From Pestalotiopsis fici W106-1 (taxonomy: Eukaryota > Ascomycota > Sordariomycetes > Amphisphaeriales > Sporocadaceae), in assembly GCF_000516985.1 (NCBI RefSeq), contig NW_006917095.1:1865077-1929076 (forward strand): a DNA stretch of 64,000 nucleotides, given 5' to 3'. The translations under genes and the position numbers were made by a program. Within the stretch, counting starts at the first letter, position 1, and each line of letters opens with the position of its first letter. The notes beneath the pieces are model-generated. The model was given only the letters and a program-made list of their open reading frames with translations. It was not told where the DNA came from and ran no database searches. Positions 35,809 through 46,139 of this stretch are shown here, piece by piece.

Positions 35809-36367
35809 GGTGAGGACAGAGGGGAAAGGGGACGTGAAATGTGACGACAAAGTCACAGCTGAGGAGGATTCCGTCACCGAGATCTACTGCTCATGGTGTT
35901 TGGAGCAGGCTCGACAAGAAAAGCTCGTGGGAACTCTGCTTGTGATGAGGAGAGAAGGAAAATTTTTGGCTTGGAAGGTTGGAAAAAAAAAATTGCTTTC
36001 AAAAAGGTTGGGTTTCGAGGTGGGGCACGAAGATGTGTGGCTTCGACCAGGGTCCGTTTATTGAGAAGCGCCGGGTTCGCAAGGGAGCTGTGGCTTCTAC
36101 AGAGTAGTACCGTATTTAGCTTACTTAGTATGCGACTTCATCGTCAAAAGTTCGCGGTCGCAAGCGCAAAAGCGCCTCGTCTTATGGACGTCTTTCAATT
36201 GCGTTAATTTTCAAAGGGGGAATTATACTGTTTTCTCAATATTAGCAACCTCCGAGCTGCACAACATAAACGCTGGCCATGGACAGCTAGGGACAGCAAA
36301 AAAAGAATACCGATCTTTAAACTTCAATTCCTCTTATAACACATAGACCACCCACTCGGAGCAAACA
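35809..36367. promoter_or_regulatory. Divergent promoter region trm140/coq10
   Basis: 559 bp between the two starts. No specific element was recognised beyond an A-rich leader just before the coq10 ATG. Confidence 0.5.
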
Positions 36368-37093
36368 ATGGCGACCAAGACCGTATTCCGGCTTGCGCCT
36401 CGAGCCACACTGCGCTCACCATATACACCGCAGCCCCTGTGCCAGTGCAGGACCTTCTTCAGCCTGCCGTCCAACGAACCGCAGACTGTGACTGCGCACC
36501 GGACGCTGCCGTACGCCGCGGGTCCGCTGTACGAGCTTATTGCCGACGTGGACGCGTACTCGCGGTTCCTGCCGTACTGCGAGACGTCGCGCGTGACATC
36601 GTGGACGGAGCACCCGGACCCTCGGACAGGTCGCCGTTATCCGACTGCTGGCACCCTGACCGCCGGCTGGAGCGGCCTCTCCGAGACGTACAGCAGTCGC
36701 GTCTTTTGCGTTCCCGAGCTCGGCATCGTCGAGGCCATTTCGGGCAACGCCGTCTCGTCTATACCTCCCGCCACGCTGCTAAGATACGGCCTGCGTGACC
36801 CGGGCCCCGGCAGGTCGAGTGGCTCCGTAGGCCAAGAGGGCACCTTTAGCAGTCTTGTCACGCGATGGACAGTGCGACCTCTTGAGCGCAAGACGACTGG
36901 TCACGGATTAGGACATGGTCAAGGGCCGAGCGAGGAGTGGAGCCAAGTCGACCTCAGCATCAGATTTCAATTTGTCAACCCACTGTTTGCTGCAGTGAGC
37001 TCAGCTGTAGCGGACAAAGTGGCTCCAATAATGGTGGAAGCTTTTGAAAAGGAGGCGCGGAGAGCACTGGGACGGACGCCCGGCCGACAATAA
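36368..37093 (+). CDS. coq10: Coenzyme Q-binding protein Coq10 (START domain)
   Basis: A single exon of 241 residues. The N-terminus is Arg/Ala-rich and acid-free (MATKTVFRLAPRATLRSPYT), a mitochondrial presequence. From about residue 40 the START/polyketide-cyclase fold begins (HRTLPYAAGPLYELIADVDA), with the Coq10 hallmark YSRFLPYCETSRV. Further conserved parts are LTAGWSGLSETYSSRV and the C-terminal FVNPLFAAVSSAVADKVAPI followed by MVEAFEKEARRALG. Coq10 binds ubiquinone in the inner membrane and delivers it to its sites in respiration and biosynthesis. The interior segment rich in Gly (TTGHGLGHGQGPSEEW) looks like a lineage-specific loop. The gene shares its promoter with trm140. Confidence 0.94.
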   Translation: MATKTVFRLAPRATLRSPYTPQPLCQCRTFFSLPSNEPQTVTAHRTLPYAAGPLYELIADVDAYSRFLPYCETSRVTSWTEHPDPRTGRRYPTAGTLTAGWSGLSETYSSRVFCVPELGIVEAISGNAVSSIPPATLLRYGLRDPGPGRSSGSVGQEGTFSSLVTRWTVRPLERKTTGHGLGHGQGPSEEWSQVDLSIRFQFVNPLFAAVSSAVADKVAPIMVEAFEKEARRALGRTPGRQ

Positions 37094-37949
37094 CCAGCTC
37101 TCACCACCCTAGACGACACAGAGGGCACAATAATAGACCAGCGGCAGTAGCCAAGCCAAAGAGCATGGCTTGAATTCTAGAGAAGAAGGAATGGACTTCT
37201 TGAAATCCTTGCATTGGCGTTCAGGATAAAACATCCGACAAGATTCAGCATTTGCACATGGTCATAATTGCATCGGCGAAGGCGTTTGGTAGACAATTAT
37301 GGCGATAAACTTTTTCCAAATTCCTTGTATGATAAGTAATAGAAGTATGAATCTGAAACTCAACTCAAAACCGTCTAATTTCCAGAGGGGAGAGAGAAGA
37401 AAAAAAGAGGGGAGGAAAGGAAAGAAAGAAGAATGCCATTCAGATAGTCTTATCAGCTTCATAAGAATGAATGCAGATTGAGACTGCCTCATGCTTTCCT
37501 AAAATCGCTTGCCACACCAAGACTCGGTCATATATCTCGTTCACATCTTCTCTCATTGCGTCGGTTTCCCACCTCCAGCTATCCTCATCAATCCCAATCC
37601 AAGTCCAAGTCTCGCTCGATTCCCTACAAGGCCGCGAGAGGGCGGCTCATCATGATTGCGATTTTGCCATATACAGCAGTATGTCCAAATCCCACGACAG
37701 TTGGGTTACCAAGTCGAAATACAGAAATCGCGTCGACTATCGCTATGCTCATAATGGGCCTTGAACCAGGGGGTATAATGCCAAAATCAGGACCTGAGAA
37801 TAAAATAAAAAGCGCCGCCATCGCAGTCTAAAAGGAGAGCAAATTTGTAAATATCAGAATGCCGTGTATTTACTGGCAGTGAGACTTAGTAGCGGAGGTT
37901 GCGTAATCAGACTGTCCTGCATGCCCTTGCATGAGGATTGCGAGGATGA
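37094..37949. other. Convergent gap
   Basis: 856 bp between the coq10 stop and the 3' end of the ubiquitin-like-domain gene. Purine-rich near 37385-37435; no gene recognised. Confidence 0.5.
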
Positions 37950-40254
37950 TTAAATCGCCTTTTTCTTGCTACTCCTATAGCTTTGTCAGCCACGACCTCG
38001 AATGAGAGCAAAGATAAAACGACTTACTTCTTTGGCTGCGGTCTCCCAAATAAGAAGCCTCCCAAGCCTGAGCTGGATTTGCTCTTCTTCTTCGGCTTAT
38101 CAGGATGCACTGCTATTATACTCGGCTCCGTCATCCTCTGGGGGCGACCACCTCTACTATGCATGTTCGCGAATGCCGGGTGCATCGGCTGCGGCGGCGG
38201 CACGGGAGGGCCACCATGAGTCGGACCACCAGGCATTCTGCTGATTCCCGGGGTAGCTCTTATTCCCCCTTGCTGCATACCGGGTGGCCGTACGTTGGGG
38301 TGTCCTGGCACGCCATGAGCATGAGGATGAGGATGAGGGTGACCACCGAGACCAGCAGGTCGCCCTCTATCCATTGGCCACATGACCATGGTGATGGCCC
38401 AGTCTGGCTCAATGACCTTATCCCAAACTTGTGGCAGTATGATTTCTTGATCCGGGCCGAGAAGATCGTAATGGCCTGCTTGCACATGCGGCCCTATTAC
38501 GTCGACGTGCAAGAATGCTTGCTTGATCAGCTCCTCCATACCCTGTTACGTGTTAGCTTTGGGAATCATTTCAAAGCATGGAACATTAGCGGCTGTGTGC
38601 TCACCGTCCAAGTTTGGCAAAGATGGAATGGGAAACTGAATTTCCGGCCGACTGCATCCTTGAATCGAATGGGCGACTTGTCCTTGCCTTTGGATTTCCT
38701 TGATGCCTCCTCTGCCTTGGCTTGAACTTCCGCCAGAGTCTTCTTTTTCCAAGCCTCCTCTTCCTTCTTCTTCGCTTCTTCGGCAGCTTTGGCGTCCTCG
38801 GCGTCCTTCCGTTCCTTTTCAATTTTCTCTCGTGCCTCATTCTCGGCCTTTAATTTGGCCTCGGTTTCGAGAAGCTTTCGCCATTCTGCCTCCTCATCCA
38901 TCTTCTTCTTGGCTGCTGCTTCGGCTTCCTCCTTTGCCTTGATTGCTGCCTCGAGCTTGGCCTTAGCAGCCGCCTCTGCAGCGGCTGCGAGCTCGGTCTC
39001 CCTCTTTCTGCGCTCTTCGTCGGCCTTGCGTTCGGCTTCGATCTGATCGCGAGCTGCTTGTTGTGCTCTTGCGACGGCCTCGGCTTCCATTTTCTTCTGT
39101 TTCTCCTCGGCACGCCGTTCGGCTTCGATCTGATCACGAGCTGCTTGCTGGGCCCGTGCGATGGCCGCTGCTTCTTCCTTCTTGCGTTCTTCAGCCGCCT
39201 GTCTCTCCTTCTCCATCAGGTCTCGAGTAGCCTTTTCAGCTGCTTGCCTAGCCTCCTCAATCTCCTTCTTGGCCTTTTCCGCAGCAGCTGCCCTTTCCTT
39301 GTTCAACAGCTCCTCTTGCTTGTCTCTTTCCTCCATCTTTTGCTTAAATGCACGCTCGGTCTCTTCTCTGATCCGAGCCTCAAACTCCTTCTTCTGTTCC
39401 TCTGCTTCTCTTTTTGCCTTTTCAGCTTTGATGGCTTCCAACTGCTTCATCATTTCCAACTTTTCTGGATCATCTTTGGCAGGCGCGGGCGAGGGCTCCG
39501 GCTTGGGACGCGCTCCAAGATCAGTGACCGGAGGTGGTGATGCCCAGTGCCCGGCATATTGTTGCATACCAAGGGGCACAGGGTAGTGGCCGCCTCCGTG
39601 CGGGCCATTGAAATATCCTGCGCCACTGCCGCCATAAGGCATCACTTCGCCGCCGCCCCAGCGATGATCATTGCCGAAGAATTGGTTTCCCCCGCCACCA
39701 GCTGGTGCAAAGGGATTGCCATAGTTGTTGCCGAATGGTACAACCTGCTGGCTGGGGAATGGTGCGTAGGGTCCGCCATACCCTCCGTGCTGATACCCAG
39801 GTCCACCACGGCTACGGCCTCCTCCATACCCACCCTGTGGTGGGTACTGGTTGCCGAAGCCGTATGGATAGTCCTCCGAGGAATCCAGACTGGCGGTATC
39901 GGAAGGATGATGTGGTGGTTGTACTTGTGGCAGTCCCTGCCGATAAGCGTATCCCGATGGTGGAGGATGTTGTGTTGCGGGGTGTCGGTGGCCCGATGCT
40001 GCTCGTCTGACAGGACCTCCAGCACCAGTTGGTCGACGATACGAAGGCCCTCGGCCACTTGAGGCAGAATCGGAGGGCTCGACGTCTCCTTCCTCGTCAG
40101 ACCAATTCTCGTCGTCTTCGTCGTATAATTCGCGACTATCTCCACCCTCTTCCGAAACGCCTGATGATTCGCCCGAAACCTCGGCGTGTTGCGCGGTTTT
40201 GGGGCGCGTGCGCGAATGCGATCTGCTAGTACGCATGCGAACAGACGACGACAT
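37950..40254 (-). CDS. Coiled-coil protein with C-terminal ubiquitin-like (ULD) domain
   Basis: Exons 40254-38605 and 38542-38028, plus a probable last exon 37974-37950; without it the frame stops at 38024. Length is about 722-729 residues. The N-terminal 280 residues are disordered and Gly/Pro/Tyr-rich. About 240 residues of Glu/Lys/Ala coiled coil follow (ARAQQAARDQIEAERRAEEK is repeated nearly unchanged as ARAQQAARDQIEAERKADEE). The ULD domain spans the first intron: SPIRFKDAVGRKFSFPFHLC, then GMEELIKQAFLHVDV and WDKVIEPDWAITMVMW. A His/Pro-rich tail ends in basic residues. This domain set occurs in uncharacterised Pezizomycotina proteins. No biochemical role can be stated. Confidence 0.82.
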
Positions 40255-42330
40255 GAGGGACAAGGTCGTGAACAGGTACAAGTCCTTCGCGACAATCTGC
40301 TTGGAGTTGTTCAAAGCAGAAGAGTGGCCACGGGAAGAGTGCAAGAAAAGAGGCGGTGATCTATCGTCTCACTAGCGTACTCTTGTGTGTTTGAGTTGGA
40401 AACGGAGTTTGTGGTTCCCTCTGCTCGCCCGCTATCGTGTGGTGGGTTGATCTACACCACGGCGATACGTAGCGTCGTAGTGGGCAGCGAACCTTAAGTC
40501 TATGTTGACAACGCGGGGCGACGGGAGTATCGTAGTGTTTTTGCGCCGGGTCGGTGTGTCTTGCGCTACTGTCCAGCTGGCAGGGCAAGGTAGCTGGCAA
40601 AGATCTATGAGTTCGAAACCTGGGGCGAGTCAAAAATATTTGTTAGGTTGCGAATGGCTGTCAGAAGACCTTGGTTCAGTGTCAAAATTAAGAATTGGTC
40701 GGATTCCAGATTTGATCAGATGGTCAATTGAAGCCAATCCAAGATTTTGGGCCGCTGTGTAAGAGCGATTTGGCGGGGGGGTTGTTGCTTTCTTCTAGCG
40801 GATGGCCGTGCTGTAGGGAAGATCCTGGTCGTCGCGCAAGGCCCGCCGGAGGCTTTTTTTTTTATTTTTCAGTTGGGCGCAAAAGAAACGTAAAAATAAT
40901 AATCGAGCACGGGCTTTTGGGTAGAAAATCGACGGGGCTTGTCTTGGGTCACCCCTAGCCAGAACCAACCCAGCACAACGCGGTCCCACGGGACGAGACA
41001 GGAACGGGGGAGTGGGGAGCAGATATGTACTTAAGCAGCAGAGATCGAATATGCTCAATCTGTATAGTGGATGGTCGATCAGGCAAGTACCTTACGAGAT
41101 ACTCGGCCCTGCTGCTCGTCGCCCTCACGTATGAAGTCGGCAGAGTGCAGCAGCCCTGTTGAGCCTCCTCACCTCCAGCCGAGACTGAAGCAAAAGTTGG
41201 GAAGAGACAAGCTAGGAATCGGGGGCCGGGACTCTTTATAATCAAGAAGACACCGCAGTCCCAGCAAGGCTTTCCCTTCCAAGCTAGCCGATCCAGGTGT
41301 GAGCGAGCGAGCGAGCGGGCGGGCGGGCAGGGAGAGACGGAGAGAGGGAGAGGAGGGCAAGGGCGAGACAAGAAAGCAGCAGGTCAAAGACTGAGTGCGC
41401 GACCAAGTGAGTGAGTGAGGGTATGGGGGCCGAATTCTAGTGTAAAAGCGAGCGGCACTAATGCCACGGCGCATCGTCAGCTCACACGCTCACCAAGGCA
41501 GTGTCTGTGGAAACGTTTGATCCTTCCAGACAGAATCGTGGCCACCTAGGTATCCCGCTGTCCGTCCGTCTCTTTGTCTGCCTGTCCCCGACCCTTGGAT
41601 AATACTACTACAGTATGCATGCACTGGTACAGGTTACAGGCAGGCCAGAAAGAACGGATCTACGTGTGGTTGCACAGCCCATCAGATACTCATCCGCCGC
41701 CACCGATCTCGTTTCTGGGAATCTTTTTAGATGGCCGAACAGCACTTATACCACCTTGGCCGTGCGCTCGGCAGTGTGTTGTGTTACACCCCAGCAATGA
41801 GCAACCCCTCATTGACTTCAACACTGGTGGCAGCCAGGAACACATACAAGGCATTGCGTCTCCATGTCAACCAAGCCACGCAACTTTGCATGGCACAGAT
41901 GGTCGTCTCAGACCGAAGGTGGCCAGGCCAATAGGCACATAGGCATTGTAGGGGATCTTGTGCTAGTGTGTGCATGTTGAAGTCATGGATATGAAAAGAA
42001 AAGATAAACACAAGAGGCAGACGTGTTGAAACGAGCTTACCTGTAAATGCTTCCGTCCGCACAGCTAGGTACTTGTCCTCTTTCTGTTGTGTGTGCGACT
42101 CGTGCTGGTCTTTTATTTGAGCTGCGCAAGCCCGGTGCCGACGTCTACTCCGTAATACAGCAGAGGAGATCCGAAGGAGGCTGATTATGTACTTTGTACT
42201 GTAGCAGTTTGTTTTGCTTTCCGCCCTTCCTTGCGCGAAATTGGACTCTACTTTTTCTTTTCTGCGGCTGAGAAAAAGCTTAGGATTTGATCTGAATCAT
42301 CAAAGAGATGGTCAGTATCCCGGTCAACAC
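40255..42330. other. Gap, upstream of the ULD gene
   Basis: 2.1 kb. The part next to 40254 must be the ULD gene promoter and leader. It contains a GAGC-repeat passing into a G-tract (41301-41340) and a CACCTAGGTA word near 41543. No coding frame could be supported. Confidence 0.45.
41317..41332 (+). other. Candidate G-quadruplex motif
   Basis: GGGCGGGCGGGCAGGG has four GGG runs with loops of 1, 1 and 2 nt. It lies about 1.06 kb upstream of the ULD gene start, with the G-rich strand being plus (template strand for that gene). Confidence 0.6.
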
Positions 42331-42921
42331 ATGGTAGAAGGCATTTGGCTCGTTTCTTGCCCTCGCTGGGACATGCCAAATCGACGTTATACTGTTGTTC
42401 TTGTGCCTAATGTAGCCCATCATAAAGTCATACATAGCCCCTCTCCCCAGGTCTGGCCGGTCCAGATGAGGGGTTATTGTCATGATAGGTACATTAGTTG
42501 AGCCAAGGCCCAAGGGAGGGTTCACCGCAGCTCACTGTCTTCTGACTCCGATGCGGTTGCTGGGGCCAGAGAAGCGCTTTTGCTGCAACTGTGCGGCGGC
42601 GACAGCGGCAGCAGGTCGCTCTGGCTGTTACCCAACGGTAGGTGAATGTGCTTCGTAGACCTGGAGAAAGGTCCATCCTTTTAGGCGGGTACAGCCGAGT
42701 CAGATGCACTTACACCGAACAAGGAAACCCCTCTATTGGATCGCCTACAACCTCGTGCTGCTGCTGCTGGAACTACCAGTCAGGGCTGTCTCTGATTTCG
42801 GACTAACCATAGGCAAAGCCCAGCACTGCGGGCATTTTGCAATGAAGACGAGGACTGGGCAAGATGGAGAGATCTCGTGACAGAGTATCGCCAACGGTCT
42901 ATGAAGTCCTCTGATAGGTGA
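42331..42921 (+). other. Candidate spliced gene, unassigned
   Basis: Four segments can be joined in one frame: 42331-42488, 42531-42641, 42695-42754 and 42813-42921, giving 145 residues. Parts read like protein: LSSDSDAVAGAREALLLQLC, then ALRAFCNEDEDWARWRDLVT and EYRQRSMKSSDR before TGA. The last intron has a good ACTAAC branch and TAG acceptor. Weak points: the first intron is only 42 nt, several frames are open on both strands here, and I recognise no family. Confidence 0.22.
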
Positions 42922-43453
42922 CAAACCGAAGCTAGGGGCTGCTGGAATACATACTCACTGGGGGTGGTCCGAAAAATGTACTCAGGTTTGATGGCCGGGA
43001 TATGCTTGTGTGGCGGCACTCCGTACTATAGCCTCAAGGTTGCGGTAATTCCGTTCAGTGTGGTTACAATGTTGCTTCTCTCCTCTCTGGGCTATTACGA
43101 GATCCTGCCAATGATGGAGTGTCTGATTTTCCAGTAAGACCGTCTCGTTTAGAAAATAAAATAATCAAATGAATAAAAAACGAGGTTGCAAAAATGACAT
43201 TGTCTTGTGCTTTTGGAAGGAATATCCAGGTCCCAAAGCCAGCTTTTGCTGATCAGGCGCAAATGCATAACGAGTCCAAAGCGGCGCTTTGGATGCTGGT
43301 CAGACAGCCCCAAAGATGCTGCGCTTTCTGGCTGCTGCAGATCGTTGAATTAACAAGGTCTAGAAGCTTAAACTTGCTTCGCTTGCTGGCCACTTATACT
43401 TTGCTGGGCACACTAATTATACCGATACTCGAAGAAGCATCAGGCTATTGTAG
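42922..43453. other. Gap between two candidate loci
   Basis: An ATG at 43194 opens a 92-codon frame on the plus strand (MTLSCAFGRNIQVPKPAFAD...). It could not be joined in frame to the downstream segments, so it is left unassigned. Confidence 0.3.
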
Positions 43454-44104
43454 GTCCATTTTTACCGCATGATTCCACCATTGTATGCGACCTAGTATAT
43501 AGATAGTAGTTGTGGTTCAACGGCTGATCTTCCCATGGAAAACTGACCAGCCTGGCCATTTGATTCTCATCAGCTATGGAGCCTGTCACAAGAAAAGCAT
43601 AGGAGTATGTCATGAACTTTTGGAACTTCGCGCCGGGGTTTTCTACCAAAGGGCAGTCCAGAATCATTCAGACTGCAACAGATCTGAACGAGACCCGCCG
43701 GGTGGAACCAGATCGCTTTCAAGTTTGTGGAATATGACCCAAGTGCGGCGACCATTTGGTGCCCAAGTCATCGATGGTTGCAGCACACAAAGGTAGGTAC
43801 ATGTTAGCTGCATCTGAAGAGCCGCTCTGCTCATTATTCATTATGCTTCTATCAAATCCTTTCTGTAATTGTGTCAGCCCAATGCCGGTTGCCTATATTC
43901 CGGAGAGCCTATTATTGGAACCACGTTGACAAAGAACTGGAACATCCCAATGCAGTTCTAACAGTATCCACTTCTGCCTTGGCTTTGCATGAGGCAGAAT
44001 TCGACAGGTTGGTTGATGTTGGCTCATTTGTGCCATGGACTGCTCACCAATCGGTACTCAACCACAGTCACCGACTACCTGCCATGCGGATAATCGTGCG
44101 TTGA
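43454..44104 (+). other. Candidate coding locus or decayed gene, structure unresolved
   Basis: Segments 43454-43494, 43603-43722, 43768-43792 and 43878-44104 join in one frame with GT/AG borders and end at TGA 44104. Readings include PFLPHDSTIVCDL, EYVMNFWNFAPGFSTKGQ, RRAYYWNHVDKELEHPNA and HEAEFDRLVDVGSFVPW. If the 45-nt piece 43723-43767 is not an intron, its TGA at 43735 interrupts the frame and the locus is a pseudogene. The 5' end could not be found. No family recognised. Its stop lies 138 bp before the end of the converging emc2 gene, a normal 3' spacing. Confidence 0.3.
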
Positions 44105-44241
44105 AGTACAGTGCCCCTGAATTTCCGACAACGAATCTTCCGTCTCGGCAATCTCGAGATGCAAGTCAGGCAGGAACAGCATGATAAATTTGTCACTTGA
44201 ACACACGTTGAGAGTAACTGGTAGCTGCCACGTGCTCATCC

Positions 44242-45381
44242 TCACCGAGTCACCGCGCTGGAATCCTCTTCCAAGAGCGCTTTGGCAGCAACGACTTCTG
44301 CTTCGTCGTAGCCCTGCCAGCCCTTCTCTCCAGCAGCAAACTTGCGTGTAATTTCAGCAAGTTTTTCAGTGGCAAGCTCGTCGAGGCGCCGTAAAGTGGT
44401 AGCATCAGGCAGTGGCATATCATTGTCACTTGACTGCTTAGCTATCTTGGGAGGCTCCTGCAGGAGCTTCCGTGTTGCCTTGTACTCGATGAGTCGTCAT
44501 GTTAGATAGCATAGAGTGGGCAGAAAACTTACTAGCTTCAGGCCATAGAAGCCGCGCAGGTAATCGTCGCACAATTCGACACTTCGACAGAACCGCTTCA
44601 CAGCCTCGCCTAATTGCCTTGACGCGTCAGCGGGCTGTGATGATTTTGCTGCCATCAAGAGCAGTTCTCCCAGTCGCGCGTGGATCTTGAGAAATAAATC
44701 AGCAACAAATCAAGACCAATAGTACATATGCCAAGCTCACATTCCACGCGTTTGGCTGCAGGACAAGAACCTCTTCCAGGGCGAATATAGCTTGCGGGTA
44801 CAGTCCTTGTGAAAAGTACATATCTGATAGCTCGGACCAAGCTTCGCTGTCGGTAGGAGAGAAGTCCAGCAGAGAAAGGAGGGCAGCTACTGCGTCCGAC
44901 ACTCTGCCAAGGGAGCGCAGGAGAGCCACGCGGCGTTTGACGATAGGCTGGCGACAGAGTCAGCATTGCTGCCGTCAGTACAAGCTCGAACATGTCAACG
45001 TACGATGTTGGTTGGGTTCTTGTCTAGAATGGCGTTGTATTCCTTCAGTACCACTTCCAATGTAGCATCGTCTTCAGCTTCTGCTTCTTTGAGTAATCCA
45101 ACCAGGGCCATTACTCGCTCGTTCTCGTCGCCGAAACGGTTGATCAGCCTGCCCAGGCACTGGTGGGCTGCTCCGTCGTCGCGAGTGCGTAGACATGACA
45201 GCAAGAGATTCTCGTAAATGGTCCAAAGCTCCGGTGTCTCAGACGCTGAGAACAATGACTGCAGGACTGATGTAGAAATCGCGCCAGGTGCTTCCTCGAA
45301 GATCTTTGGAGCTTGTTGCGAGAGCTGCAATGCCGTCGCGGGCGGTAGGTGACTAGGAGGTCGCAAGGGTGACGACGACAT
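44242..45381 (-). CDS. emc2: ER membrane protein complex subunit 2 (Emc2), TPR protein
   Basis: Four exons on the minus strand, 45381-45004, 44947-44741, 44685-44533 and 44478-44242, give 324 residues. Conserved EMC2 features are the TPR-like helices VMALVGLLKEAEAEDDATLE, YNAILDKNPTNIPIVKRRVA, then SPTDSEAWSELSDMYFSQGL and IFALEEVLVLQPNAWN. The C-terminal part has YLRGFYGLKLATRKLL. Emc2 is the soluble cytosolic scaffold of the EMC, an insertase for tail-anchored and multi-pass ER proteins. All introns are phase 0; the second and third end in AAG rather than YAG. The start is divergent from apl5. Confidence 0.9.
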
Positions 45382-46139
45382 GATGCTTGCTAATCGGATG
45401 GGTATGTTTGTTTCTTTAAGTCCGTGCCGAGATCGAGTGACGGTTGCGTTTGGTTGAATTGGTTTGGTGGAGGTGAGCTTGATATCAGTATTCGCAATGT
45501 AGTCGTACTTGCAATTGATTGATGGCCTCCAGGCAAAGCTAGGAGCTTATTACAAGCAGAGCTAACAGATAGGTGGTCCAACCCGCCGCGTAGTGGACCA
45601 CCCTTCACCTACTGACATTTGGGGCGCCGCCTAGGTACCTTGACCGTACAACATATCGACCTAGGGACAGAATAAAGCAGCGGATTAACACAGAGCCGCC
45701 TACAGGGTACTGAAAGTCCATGCCCCCCTACAGGGCAGATGAACAGTACAGCACCCCAACAAGGGTAGGTACACAGGTACCTTTTGTGAAGCAAGCCTCT
45801 TGGCGCCTCTCATTACGTCGAGTGTTTCCAGGTAATCTCCGTACCTAACAGCGGTCGGTCATCGTGGGGCACAAGACCTCACCAGACCTTCAGCAACGAT
45901 CTACACCTTCAAAAGCTCTCCTGCCGACAGTGACCTTTGTTGACGGCTCCAGTCGCAAAGCCAGGCCAGGCGCCAAGCCTGACTGCATTAATCACCTAGA
46001 AGCATACACGACAACTCTTCCACCTGAAAATGCTGTTTTCACTCGAACACCGACGCGCAGTTATGTTCACCGTTTGAGACCTCACTACCACGATCCCTGA
46101 ACAGCCAGCAGCACCCTGCAAGGTGCGACCTCGCTCACC
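45382..46139. promoter_or_regulatory. Divergent promoter region emc2/apl5
   Basis: 758 bp between the two starts. It contains CTAGGTACC and GGTACC words near 45631-45640 and 45775. No gene recognised. Confidence 0.5.

Noticed and set aside
40605..40625. GTTCGAAACC word resembling a tRNA B box
   Set aside because: Flanking bases do not form a five-pair T-stem and no A box is found upstream.
41574..41942. 122-codon plus-strand frame
   Set aside because: Low-information Pro/His/Thr-rich frame without ATG context or domain, in GC-rich non-coding DNA.
42780..43019. Minus-strand frame opposite the candidate gene at 42.3-42.9 kb
   Set aside because: Starts with GTG just after a stop and gives no family; the plus-strand reading has better splice signals, though neither is secure.
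43735..43737. TGA between Cys-Gly-Ile and Pro-Lys-Cys-Gly as a selenocysteine codon
   Set aside because: Selenoprotein machinery is not known in Dikarya, and the codon can be removed as part of a 45-nt intron or explained by gene decay.
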